This document shows positions 24,445 to 34,264 of a DNA stretch of 64,000 nucleotides, one piece after another (the first letter of the stretch is position 1; each line of letters opens with the position of its first letter). Under the pieces are notes generated by a model, which did not search any database, was not told the DNA's origin, and saw only the letters and a list, made by a program, of their open reading frames with translations. Location of the stretch: positions 9,088,001-9,152,000 of the forward strand of contig CM070901.1 of NCBI GenBank assembly GCA_036417435.1, written 5' to 3'. Made by a program: the position numbers and the translations under genes. The DNA comes from Inia geoffrensis (lineage: Eukaryota; Chordata; Mammalia; Artiodactyla; Iniidae).

Positions 24445-26519
24445 ATTTTGAATTTCCAGCCTTTCTGTTTCTTTCCTTCTCAATAGATGACCATTTCTCC
24501 TGCTCTTTCACATCTCCCTTGCCCGGAGAAACTCTTCATAAATATTTGCCAAAACTAAATCATTGAAATGTCAACAGTTTTCAAATATACATCTCCATCA
24601 AAAATATCTGCGTACAATATCTGTTTATTTAGCTGTTGTATATCATAGCACAATGCAAAATGCAATCCTGCTTTCCCCTTTCCCTTTATTTAAACTGTTT
24701 CTCCACCCTGATGCTCTCCACTTCATCCTTGCTAATCGACCCATTTTTTAAATCTGCTAAAAATAGGCCACTTCACTTTGTTTCTTGATTCATTCCATCT
24801 AAAGGGTCTTGCACTTCTCTTTTGATAATTAATCGCCAATCATGGCCTGCCTCATGTTTTACTTTTGGAACATTATTTCATCAGATACGTAATTGGTGCC
24901 TCCTAGAGGACCAATGTCTTACCACCCCCCCTGTGTGGTTGAGATCAGTGCTCTGCATAGATGTATAATTTGCTGTTAACTTATTCGGTTGGCCCAAAAG
25001 TTTGTTCGGTTTTAAGTGAAAAGTGAAGACACATTTTTCATTTTCACCAAGAACTTGATTGCACAATGGATTCCCTAACCGAACGAACTTTTTGGCCAGC
25101 CCAATATATTGAATTATTTGGTGACAACGTCCTGGTTTAGGCAACATGGCACGTCTCATCTGGGCTATAACTGCAGTCTCCTAATTCATCTGCTTGACTC
25201 CAATTCGTCCTTCATTTGCTGCCCAGGTTATTTTGTACATTTGAGAGTGGTATCCATCACCTCAGAATAAAAGCCTAACCTTTCGTATTCAAGACTGTCC
25301 TCTATCACCTGGTTCCGGGCCATACTTCTACACCCATCCCGGCTTTATCCTGCCAGGTACTCTGGTGGTGCTGAATCATGGGCCCCCAATGAGTAGTATC
25401 AGGCTTTGGTTCAGTCCTATTGCCTTAGGCTAGCATGTACTCCTTACTCCTCTAGTGATTCCTTTCTTTTTATTTAAGATGAAAAATTTTAATATACATA
25501 TATCATTTACACAGACACATATAGGTAATATGTATACAAGTACATATAATGTGTATGCACTCACATAATTAAGGAAATTAACCATAGTGTTTATAAAACA
25601 TATAGAATAGAAAAACTACGATGTTCAGCAGAGGAGAATTAATTATAATAAGCACATGTTACAGAACATGATGCAGTTCTTAAAAATAATGGTCTTCAGT
25701 AATAGAGAGTCTGGAAAACATAAAAGATATAGTTTAAAAGCAGGTCACCGGAGAAGCTTTTTGGGGCTGTTATTGTTGCCTCAAGCAGTTCCAAGCTACT
25801 TCTTGGATCCGATGCCGAAATGTAGATCAACCTCATCTTCTTGCCATTGACAAAAACACAGCCTCGTCACTCTGCAACCCGACAAGGTAAGAATCACTGC
25901 CAGAAATGATCAAATAATGTGGTCAAACAAACCCTCTACCAAAGACCTGTTTCCTATAAAATTTTGGGTGATCATTTTAAATCACCATGTTGAAACTCAT
26001 GTATTGCCTCTCTGGGCTCACATGACAGATAATACATAATTCTAATTTTTTCAGTGGGACTGTATGAAATTACATTTTGAAATGCTTCTGAACAAAATAT
26101 ATGGAAAATGAAATATTATCAAAGTGAGTGGACTGTGGAGTCCAAGTGTACGAACTCCAACAAATGGGAACATTAAGTGATATTTATTTGTGGAGGTACG
26201 TGGTTTCTAAACTTAAATCTATTTCAGCATGTTCTACACTAAAGAACATTGGCAAATACCACCTGAATAAAGTCTGTGCTTTTAGCAGCCCTGAAACGGT
26301 CAGAACTCTTGCTTCTTGTTACTATAATCTGGCTTCTCCTTCTATTAAAGGTCAAAAGTTATAGAGAACGTGCTTAGTAAGAGGTATTTCTTTTGCCAAG
26401 AAAAAAGCTCTGCAGATATTTTCAGATGTTTGAGGCAATGGGGCTTTTAAAACCTTGTCCTTAGTTCCTTGTGCATTGGTAGATACTTTCTGTTTCACCA
26501 AAATTTAAGAGTTTTTAAT
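24445..26519. other. Intergenic apart from the mariner MITE
   Basis: About 25200-25440 may hold an L2 fragment (TCACCTGGTTCCGGGCCATA). No gene-like frame elsewhere. Confidence 0.55.
24984..25104. mobile_element. Mariner-type MITE, 121 bp
   Basis: About 30-bp terminal inverted repeats (TTCGGTTGGCCCAAAAGTTT at the left; reversed right end TTGGGCTGGCCAAAAAGTTC) flanked by TA. No transposase frame; the core resembles an internally deleted cetartiodactyl mariner. Confidence 0.88.
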
Positions 26520-27110
26520 ATTCATGCATTCATTAGTACAGCTGGCATTGTGTGCCCATCAAGGTGCTAGGTGTTGGGATCTGGCAGTGAGCAGAAAAAG
26601 ACACGGAGTCCTTGAACCGTGACATCTGCAATCCAGGGGGAAAAGATAGAATTCTCATTAATTTGTATGATAATTAATAATTCTATTAAGTGTGCTGAAT
26701 TAGAGAAGCTGGTGCTATGAGAACATCTAAAAGGGGATCTGACCCAGGTAAGGAGGTCAGGGAAGGCTTCCTTGAGGAAGTGACGATTGCACCGATCTGT
26801 GAATGATGAGTAAGAGCTAAAATTGCATTCTGTGCAGAGGGCCTATGATGCCCAAAGGTCCTGTGGAACCAGTGGGCATGGCACCCACGGGGGAATAGAA
26901 GTAGGTCGGTGAGGCTGGCAGAGAGAGCTGGGGGACGCGTGGTGGAGAATGGATGGAGTGGAAGAAGGGGTCAAGCCCATGCAGGTGTTAGACTATATTA
27001 AGGATGATGCCTTTATCCTGATTGTTTGGGAAACCTGTCAGGGGTTTATAAGCAACAGGAGACAAGATCAGGTTTCTGTGTTGAGAGGTTTCCTAGAGTT
27101 AAAAAGCAGG
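26520..27110 (+). repeat. Ancient interspersed repeat (L2-like)
   Basis: Contains the pattern AAGGTGCTAGGTGTTGGGAT, AGGAGGTCAGGGAAGGCTTC and CAGAGGGCCTATGATGCCCA in the order known from an old mammalian LINE-like repeat. No frame. Confidence 0.5.
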
Positions 27111-27589
27111 GAACACACTGGAGGGGGGAAAAGTGAGTGAGGGTAGGTGAATTGAGAGTGTTGCGGTTGCCCCGGGGAAGATGGTGGCACCTTTGATCAG
27201 GGTGGCGACAGAAAGCAGGCTGGAGGGAGACTTGAAGTAAAAATAGGACTTGGTGACAAATTGGATACATGGTGTGACTCCTGGGTTTCTCTGTTGGCCA
27301 AAACCTTTCCAAATTGAGGCTTGTGCAGACCTGACATATTTATTCTCCAAAGAAGTCTCTTTCAGTGACCCTTCAGAATTTTTATTCTATCACTCTTTAT
27401 GGAGCACCTGTTATGTATTATTTTGGCTGCTGGTGACACAGGAGTAGACTAGTTCAAGTCTCTCATGGAGCTTGTGCCTGTTGGTCCCAGAAAGTGGGGT
27501 GAAGGTGGAGTTCAGTGCAAGTACCACGAAAACAGTTTAAACCAGGGGAGGTCAAGTTTTCTTCTGGCAAATCAGGATAAATGTTCTAA

Positions 27590-27740
27590 AAAGCACTTTA
27601 CACTTCCTAAAGCCCCTTACTACCTCACAGGAACCAGTGGGATAGGCAGGAAGGTGTGAATTAAGGAGCCAGGGCAGATTAGGACTCCCAAGGTCACAAA
27701 GGTGTGAGAAGTCAGTACATGGGCTCAGGTTTTCCAAGAC
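27590..27740 (+). repeat. MIR relic
   Basis: CCCAAGGTCACAAAGGTGTG followed by CAGTACATGGGCTCAGG. Confidence 0.55.
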
Positions 27741-27969
27741 GAGTGTTCGCCCTCTTCTTTCATTTCAAAATGAAAACCATCATCAAGAAGGTTGAAAAAG
27801 CAGCCTGCTGGAGAAGAGTATTCCTTTTCTAAATAGCTGGTTTGGAAAATAACAGATTCAAGGCCTCTCTCTCAACTAGGGAAAGAGCACACTTCGAGGT
27901 GAAGTCTAAGCCACAAAAGCGTGCTTCTTACCTTCATCATTAGCTGCAGTAACATAATCAGATTCTTTT

Positions 27970-28151
27970 TTTTTTAAAAAAATATTTATTTGGCTACACC
28001 AGGTCTTAGTTGCGGTGCTCGGGATCTTCATTGCCGCGTGCAGGATCTTTCAGTTGCGGCATGCGGCATCTAGTTCCCTGACCAGGGATCAAACCCTGGC
28101 CCCCTACATTGGGAGCACAGAGTCTTAACCGCTGGACCACCAGGGAAGTCT
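27970..28151 (-). mobile_element. CHR-type SINE, older subfamily
   Basis: Diverged head (CTGGACCACCAGGGAAGTC at the right), AT-rich left end, imperfect TSD CAGATTCTTT against CAGATGCTTT. It is the closest SINE to the 3' end of RGS2. Confidence 0.85.
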
Positions 28152-28523
28152 CCAGATGCTTTATTGGCCAAATGAAGGCTGGCCAATCAGGGGAATTCTG
28201 ATTTTGTACTGATCCATCACGGAGGTGAACGGTGTCAGGCATGGATCTTGGAAGCTCATGCCATTACCCTGCGGGGGAACTTGGAACCAAGGGAAGTAAA
28301 AAGGCCTGCTTTCCTCTTTATTTGGTTTCTTTCTTCATCTGAGCAGCTTAGTTATGTGAATAATTTTGGTGCTTTGTCTCTTACATCATTTTACTTCTCA
28401 TATTTAGCTGATCTTTAATACCCATGAAAGGCTTTAAAGCCAATGTTGCCATATTTTCAGTAACAAGCTTGATTTTTACAAGGTTATATTACAAAGGTTG
28501 ATCTCAGGGTGGCTCTAAAGATG

Positions 28524-28544
28524 TGACCTGACCTCCTTTGACCT
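28524..28544 (-). promoter_or_regulatory. Nuclear-receptor half-site cluster (DR4)
   Basis: Three exact TGACCT half-sites at 28524-28529, 28529-28534 and 28539-28544. The last two form AGGTCA-n4-AGGTCA on the minus strand, the DR4 arrangement used by LXR, TR and similar RXR partners. About 200 bp beyond the RGS2 poly(A) region. Function is inferred only. Confidence 0.45.
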
Positions 28545-28739
28545 ACGAAAGCATTAGAGATGGGAGTAGATCTTCCCTGCAGCTGTAATTGCTCAGTTCC
28601 GAGGACTGTCAGTCCTCACCAAACAGGCCCATCAACTGACACCTCTTCTTCACCAGAGGGGATATTTCACCTTGTATCTGCCATATTCAGTTACCAGAAA
28701 AACCCACCCCAACCCACATCTGGACCAAATATTTAATAA

Positions 28740-29404
28740 CGTTATTTATCAAAATAAATTTATTAAAAGTATTCAAAGACCACTTCAAAGTTTAGCTGCC
28801 ATCAGGACAGTTTTGGCACTCATAATGGACACTGTCATTTTCTACACAACAGCACTCATTCTATTACACACACCGATTGACAATTCAAACAGACTGTTTC
28901 AGTTTTAGAGTTACGTGAGACAACAGTACTGATGATCTGTAATCATAGGAACTTCAATACCCTTGCACATAGTAAACGTGTCACCTAGTACTAAAGAAAC
29001 TACAGTTAAACCACTATGTGGTAACAAGGACTGATTTAGGGAAAAATGTACAGCCAGCTCACTAAGGCCACATAACCCCAGACCTATTGATTGTAAATGC
29101 TTCTGGACCAATAGTGTTACATAGTTATCTTCCAGTCTCAAGCTCCTGCTTTTCCAGCTTGAGACACGCCACGTTTACACCACGCTTTCCCTGTGCTCCA
29201 TCAGTTACGGAAGCTGTCCCAGTACTGGCTTCTCCTAGATGGCTACTGGCTTCCTGATTCACTACCCAACTCTGAATCAATAGTTCTGAGTGATGTTTCC
29301 TGAACACCCAGGCTGAATTCAAGGTCAGTCTTTTTGGCAGGTGACAGCCTTTCCCCTTAGGAAAAAAATGAAATGTCCTCATTTCTGGGCTCCCTTTTTT
29401 CATC
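28740..29404 (-). other. RGS2: RGS2 3' untranslated region
   Basis: About 665 nt follow the TGA before the first convincing poly(A) signal, a length in keeping with mammalian RGS2 messages of about 1.3 kb. Several ATTTA pentamers (AU-rich motifs) occur on the minus strand, mostly near the distal end. The region is free of recognisable SINE or L1 insertions. The exact end is inferred. Confidence 0.75.
28759..28764 (-). promoter_or_regulatory. RGS2: RGS2 polyadenylation signal AATAAA
   Basis: A canonical AATAAA on the minus strand sits 640 nt after the stop codon inside an AU-rich stretch. Cleavage would fall about 28735-28745. It is the first canonical signal I noted downstream of the gene. 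Confidence 0.7.
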
Positions 29405-29599
29405 TCAGGTAGCATGGGGCTCAGTGGTGATCTGTGGCTTTTTACACAAGTCCTGGTAGAATTCTGACTCCAAGAAACGGGGATAAGAGTTGTTCTCCAT
29501 CAAGCTGTACACCCTTTTCTGGGCAGTTGTAAAGCAGCCACTTGTAGCCTCTTGTATGTTTTGGGCAATCAGAGTTTTGGTTTGAAAGTCTATGTTGAT
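29405..29599 (-). CDS. RGS2: RGS2 coding exon 5 and stop
   Basis: Encodes residues 148-211, INIDFQ to TTEPHAT, then TGA at 29407-29405. The acceptor is TTTCAG|A. It carries Asn184 (29491-29489) and Glu191 (29470-29468), which contact the Galpha switch region in the family. I find no remembered difference from human in this exon. Confidence 0.97.
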   Translation of the reverse strand: MNIDFQTKTLIAQNIQEATSGCFTTAQKRVYSLMENNSYPRFLESEFYQDLCKKPQITTEPHAT

Positions 29600-31998
29600 C
29601 TGAAATAAAACATAAAAAGTGGTTTATTCCATATTCAGAGTTAAGAGATTAATCTATTTAATATTTGAAAACAACAACAAAAAAACTATAATGTGTGATT
29701 AGCTTCACCGGCCAAGTCACTGAAGAAATGTAATGAAAACATTTATCCCACTCCCCTTTTAATCTGAGGTCTCTTCAATTCTTTCCGTTTCACTTTGGTG
29801 CTGAGAATGTTTAACACATGCTATAAATGAGGAACTTTTTATCCCCCCTTACCTCTTTTGGAGCTTCTTTTTCTATGAAATCAGTATATATTTTCTTTGC
29901 TTTTGAGGACAGCTTTTGGGGTGACTTGGTTTTTTTGAAGTCTTCACAGGCCAGCCAGAATTCGATATTTTCTTCACAGAATTCAGATTTTAAAAAAGCC
30001 CTGAATGCAGCAAGACCATCTTGAGGAGTGGGGAAGGGGGGGGGGCGGAGAAAGAAAGCATGCGTACAGTGAACTGAGTGACCAAATAATCCCTTCTGTT
30101 TTTTCCTAGAACTCCCACTCCCCTGGCCCCATATTTTATTATTTCTAAATGATAGCAATTTTCTAGATTTCAGTCAACCTGTAACCCTCAGAATTTAACT
30201 CTTTAAAGACCTAGATGCCAGTCAGCAAAACGCTTAAGTTGGCACACTACTACAAAAATATATACTTAGCTTCGCTGTTAATGCAAATATTTACAGGGGA
30301 GCCATAAGTTCTCTGGGAATGACATCTCTTGAAAACACTGTTTGCAATGGAAAACCTGACTCAACCTTAACAAAAAGCAACTGCCATTACAGTTTTGGGC
30401 TAATTTTTTTCCCACCTTGAGTGAAAAAGCCATGCATTTCCCTGGTTAATCACTGGGAAATAAAGGAGAAGAATACGCCTCATGTCATGGGGATTGTGAA
30501 GTAAAATTCCCCTTGGGCAAGCTGCTCTTGCTGTGTGGACACAACGTTTCTAGAGTCTCCTGATACTTGAAATGGATCAAATTCAAGAGGTTAACTTACA
30601 TTTACTGGCTAGCAGCTCATCAAATGCTTCTGACCACAGCTGGGCTTCCTCGGGAGAAGGCCTGCAAGAGACGTTCTGTGTATTAGCTCACGCATGTCAG
30701 AGGTTCCCTTTTCAGCTCAGCAGTGAGTTCATTCGCAAGTACAAGATTTTCAACTTACTTGGTGAAGGTTTGCTGTTTGCTTTTCTTGCTGGTTTTGGGC
30801 TTCCCAGGAGAGGAGGAATTTTGCAAGAAGTAGCTCAAACGGCTCTTCCAATCTTTCAATCTTAAAAAAAAGAAAAGAAAAAAAAAGGATATTCACTTAG
30901 TGGCAACACTTGAAATCGCCAGTGCAGCTGAAGGCATTTTTACCAAATAAAGTTGCCCCCTGTGGCTACAGACAAACCATATAAGACAAAACAACTCTTC
31001 CTGTCAGTCTTACACCTTTAACATTTAAACCCAGCACCTATATACTAAACACACTAGTTTCATCCACTCCTCTGAACATAATTACTAGTTTTAAAACTAA
31101 GGGTAGAACTACCTACAATTATAGGGTATTTTTATGAATCTAGTCTGCATAGTTCAAAAAGCAGATGTTATTTCTGGCCCACAGAAGGCAGCAGTTTTTC
31201 TGCAACGTTAATTACAATTCTGAGACATTTCACACTTGATGAAACCCACAGTGGAACTGCCCTGAACGAGCCTGTGCTCACTTCCCTTCTACCTTTCGAG
31301 CTGGAGGCTCTGGACCACCCTAGAAGCCGTGCATGATGAATGTATGTGTGTGAGATGGCCCGTCCTCCTACCCCAACTACAACACTCATTTTAAGATGAT
31401 GATGCAGAACAATTATTTTTTCCACAGTCCTGAGTGGGTGAGATCTGCTGTTCAATTTTAAAAAAGAAAAGATTTTAAAAGAATATATTCGGAATCAGCA
31501 AAAAATATCTACATCGCAGCAGCCGTGTAAAGCTGATCAAAATTTACAATGCAACGTACGAATGCCGGGGACGCGCTTCGGCCGCAGGATTCCCTGAAGT
31601 CATTTTCGATGCAGGGGGCCAAAAAGCCAACCAGCATCTACCACCGCCTCTGCATCAGGAATTTTCTGCAGTTTCTAAACTCTACCCGAGAGTCCTTCGC
31701 TCGCGTCACAAAATAAATACCCACACAGGTTTAAACCTTACTTAACAAATTAACCTTTTCCACATTTATTTTTTTCCTGCAGAGGTGCACGGTACCCAGT
31801 TCCAAGTGCAAATGTACCGCGTTTGCAGCCGCCCGGGACAGCTGGGTCCGCAGGGGTGTCGGGGGGGAGAGAAGAAAGCCTTACTCACAGGGTTCGCTTC
31901 ATTTTCTCCCGCTTCTCCTCGCTTTTGGGGCCGGTGCCTGCGCTCTTGTCCATGGGTCCGCAGTCGTGCTGGACAGCCAGGAACATAGCACTAGGCAT
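29405..31998 (-). CDS. RGS2: RGS2, regulator of G-protein signalling 2 (five coding exons)
   Basis: The coding sequence joins 31998-31889, 30860-30759, 30661-30600, 30019-29853 and 29599-29405 (110+102+62+167+195 = 636 nt; 211 codons plus TGA). All introns are GT-AG and reading phase is kept at every junction. Family knowledge: RGS2 is a GTPase-activating protein that ends signalling by Galpha-q, acts at the plasma membrane, and limits vasoconstrictor signalling in smooth muscle. Seen here: an N-terminal basic amphipathic region (about residues 32-53, membrane targeting in the family), then the RGS domain (about 83-199) with the [11 protein letters not shown] stretch. The residues that set Galpha-q preference, Cys106, Asn184 and Glu191, are present, as are Ser46 and Ser64, the reported PKG-I sites. 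The start lies 53 bp below a TATA box and has A at -3. Length equals human RGS2. Compared with human from memory, about ten residues differ, nine of them before residue 72. Gln2 is replaced by Pro2. Identity is certain; functional effects of the changes are inference. Confidence 0.98.
29853..30019 (-). CDS. RGS2: RGS2 coding exon 4 (RGS domain core)
   Basis: Encodes the last two bases of codon 92 (Tyr) to Glu147. It contains Cys106 (codon at 29978-29976), an RGS2-specific residue that helps exclude Galpha-i. Ends AAAGAG|GTAAGG. The acceptor CTCAAG follows a polypyrimidine tract with ten consecutive C (G run at 30036-30045 on the + strand). Only one remembered difference from human lies here (R133K). 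Confidence 0.97.
30020..30599 (-). other. RGS2: RGS2 intron 3
   Basis: 580 bp, GT-AG, no transposon recognised. Confidence 0.9.
30600..30661 (-). CDS. RGS2: RGS2 coding exon 3
   Basis: Encodes the end of codon 71 to the first base of codon 92 ([20 protein letters not shown]). The acceptor is TTGCAG|G and the donor T|GTAAGT. It contains the start of the RGS domain (first helices). The intron between exons 2 and 3 is only 97 bp. Confidence 0.97.
30759..30860 (-). CDS. RGS2: RGS2 coding exon 2
   Basis: Encodes the rest of codon 37 to two bases of codon 71, including [20 protein letters not shown]. The acceptor is a T-rich tract ending AAG rather than the usual CAG; the donor is AA|GTAAGT. It holds the end of the amphipathic membrane helix and the lysine-rich linker before the RGS domain. 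Five of the ten remembered differences from human (T43S, T54S, G61S, A68T, I70T) fall here. Confidence 0.97.
30861..31888 (-). other. RGS2: RGS2 intron 1
   Basis: 1028 bp, GT-AG, no transposon recognised; the 5' part near exon 1 is CpG-containing (31550-31620). Confidence 0.9.
31889..31998 (-). CDS. RGS2: RGS2 coding exon 1
   Basis: Encodes residues 1-36 plus two bases of codon 37, beginning [16 protein letters not shown]. The donor reads CT|GTGAGT at 31888-31887. Methionines at 1, 5, 16 and 33 match the four start sites described for mammalian RGS2 leaky scanning. The ATG context is GATAATGC: A at -3 but C at +4, so moderate strength, which suits downstream initiation. Confidence 0.97.
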
Positions 31999-32050
31999 TA
32001 TCGTTTTCCGACTGAAGCTACTGCTCCGGGTGGCGGGGCGGGCGCCGCCG

Positions 32051-32058
32051 TATTTATA
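32051..32058 (-). promoter_or_regulatory. RGS2: RGS2 TATA box
   Basis: TATAAATA on the minus strand, 53 bp above the ATG. A start of transcription 25-30 bp downstream would fall about 32020-32030 and give a 5' UTR of roughly 25-30 nt. GC boxes lie on both sides. Confidence 0.85.
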
Positions 32059-32072
32059 AAAGGAGGCGGCTC

Positions 32073-32122
32073 GGGGGCGGGGCCTGACGATGCCCCTCCC
32101 GCCTCCAGCGGATGCCGATTGG
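32073..32122 (-). promoter_or_regulatory. RGS2: RGS2 proximal GC box and CCAAT box
   Basis: A GGGGGCGGGGCC box (Sp1/KLF type) at 32073-32084 lies just above the TATA box. CCAAT on the minus strand is at 32122-32118, about 60 bp above the TATA box, the usual position for NF-Y. Factor binding is inferred from motif and position only. Confidence 0.6.
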
Positions 32123-32209
32123 CCAGCTGCAGCCCGGCTCGGGGGCGAGGTCAGTGCCTGTCTGCGCAGTCACGGCTGCCAGCGAAGGGCCTGGAAGCGA
32201 GGGAGCTGC

Positions 32210-32217
32210 TGACGTCT
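32210..32217. promoter_or_regulatory. CRE-like site TGACGTCT above RGS2
   Basis: One mismatch from the palindromic CRE TGACGTCA, about 150 bp above the TATA box in the CpG island. RGS2 is known as a cAMP-inducible early gene, so a CREB/ATF site is plausible, but occupancy cannot be judged here. Confidence 0.45.
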
Positions 32218-33724
32218 GCGGCCCCGGCGTCGTGCGCAGTCGGGCCAAACGCGGCGACCGGCTCGGGCCGGTGTGGGAGCTGAGAAGTTTCCCGCCGAGT
32301 GGTCGCCAGACACCTCTGCCGAGTTGTGGCGGCCGGGCCGGGGCGCAGGGCCGTGGAGGCAGGGAGCCAGGCCGGCTGCAGGCCCGGCCGGGGCGCTCGC
32401 CCTCCCCCTGCTTTTCTCCATCCCCTCCCCTCCCCCACGCTCTGACACCACCCCACCCCGCCAAAGCGAGCGACGATTGCCCAGCAGGTAAAGGTTGCTT
32501 GCTGGGAGCCCGAATGCAATTACCTTATTTTGAATTAGGATGTGTTTCCCCCTTTTTGGAGCGCACGCCCTCTCCGCACGCCTCCTTTCTTGGTCTGCAA
32601 ACTGAGGCCGTGGGGAGACTCTCATCCGTTCCTCTTTGCGACTCCGTTTAATTTGCGGAAGGAAACCGTGAATGGGAGGAAAGGTGACGGTCCAGAGGCA
32701 GGTGGTGTGAGTGACTTTGCGTTCTGCCTGGGCGTCTCGTAGCACGTTTGGGGATGAACGTCAGTCATGAAAGGGACAGGAGACAGTGCTTTCACTGGGT
32801 GTGCAGTTTTGATCACCATCAGGCACGTGGCTGGGTCTGTCCGTGGGGTTGCAGACTGTCCCTCAGGAGTCCTTGGCTGCCTGTCCTTCCAGAACAGAAA
32901 GAGAAATCACAGATCTCCTTACGATGAGATAGAGGGAAACACCAAGACCTCGCAGCTGTCATACACCCGAATCAGTGTAAGAGTGCAAGGATGCAAGATT
33001 TCCTCCTGAGTCATTCTTAGTTGCCTTAGAATTTACCAGAACACTTAATTGGCAAAAAGGAGAGGTGGCAGTGGAGGGAGGGAGGAGTTAACAGCTTGCT
33101 TGAATAAGCTTGGCCTGTGAAGTCTTCAAAAATCATCTTGCTGTAGCACGAGTTAAACGGTTTGATTGGCAAGGACAAGTAGATAACCTCAACTCCAAAA
33201 TGATTTGATATCAGATAACATGATTAGAACCGTACGGTGGAATATTCTAGTGGCTTTCCCTCAAGCGTCCAAGTAGACAGCGAGATTAACAGCAAGGTAT
33301 TAGACTGCAAATATTCTCTCTGCTTTGCATTAGAACTGTTAAAGGAAAATGGGGACTAGTTTACCATATTCTTACGATGAGCTGCCAGTAGTTGGAGCTC
33401 CCAGTTTGACTTGGAGAGTAAAACCTGCCATTATTACTAAAGAGGACAGCCATGTACTCACTTATGGAAAGGAAAATCATTTAGATTTCAGTAATAAATA
33501 CTTGAAAGCATGTTTGTGAAATGTAAGAATATAATTTTTCACAAGCCTATGCACTTCATCTCTGAAAGAACTTTGCATATTTCCTGCAGCTATTTTCACT
33601 TTCTGATGATTCAGTACTTATTTATTAAATGTGTGTAATATGCAGACACTTGCTTTTTCTTGCTAATTTAAACCTCAGTATGTTTTTCACTTAGAACCTT
33701 GGATGGTAGAATTCACTCAAAGTG

Positions 33725-33990
33725 GAAAAGACAGGAGTTGTGACTCAGAGGCAGCAAGGAGAGAGAGCTGGGCTTGTGTCAGGATACATAGAGTCTCAGC
33801 TTCACCAGTAAATGCCAAGTAACTGCTGGGGCAGTCGCATCCCACCTCCCTGAGCACCAGTTTCTCATCTCTATTAAGAGTAATGAATGTGTTTTTCTTG
33901 CCAGCCTCACTGTATATTATGGGAATCTTTCGTGAAAGGCCTTTGCAAATTTTAAAGTACTGTACAAAAGTTTGTTTTTTCTTTAAAATT
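33725..33990 (-). repeat. MIR relic upstream of RGS2
   Basis: Antisense MIR order: GAGTCTCAGCTTCACCAGTA, CAGTTTCTCATCTCTATTAA. The only clear repeat in the 5 kb above the RGS2 promoter. Confidence 0.6.
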
Positions 33991-34227
33991 TGCGTGTGCG
34001 TGGAAGAAGGAAATATCTGGAAGCATAGCTATTCAAGGTAGAAAAATCATTAAAGGATTAATTCAAGGTTTATTAGGTTATAAATGTGTAAGTACTAGTA
34101 AAATTCAAGATAACAAACAGCTTTGTGGAGTATCAAGCTCGTAACAGATACTTTATAAATGTTCTCTGGGTGAAAAACAAATAAGAGAATAAGTAAATCT
34201 TCAAGCCAGAAAAGTTTAATCACCTCA

Positions 34228-34264
34228 ATACATTCACGACAGTGAATGTATGTCGTGAATGTAT
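34228..34264. other. Overlapping inverted repeats (two alternative hairpins)
   Basis: ATACATTCAC pairs with GTGAATGTAT across a 4-base loop (34228-34237 with 34242-34251). The longer ATACATTCACGAC pairs with GTCGTGAATGTAT (34228-34240 with 34252-34264). Both stems are perfect and share the left arm. Confidence 0.9.

Larger units (their letters stand above)
31790..32480. promoter_or_regulatory. RGS2: CpG island over the RGS2 promoter and exon 1
   Basis: CpG-rich, GC-rich DNA covering exon 1, the TATA region and about 400 bp upstream. It stands out sharply from the AT-rich flanks and is the only large CpG-dense tract outside the young SINEs. Open frames on both strands across it are products of base composition, not genes. 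Confidence 0.85.

Noticed and set aside
29811..30158. 115-codon frame taken as a complete small RGS protein
   Set aside because: It reads through RGS2 exon 4 into both introns; the true ends are the splice sites at 30019 and 29853.
32054..32745. Long overlapping frames on both strands (up to 191 codons) in the RGS2 CpG island
   Set aside because: High GC content removes stops. Products are Arg/Pro/Gly-rich without domain, splice logic or known counterpart. A divergent noncoding transcript remains possible.
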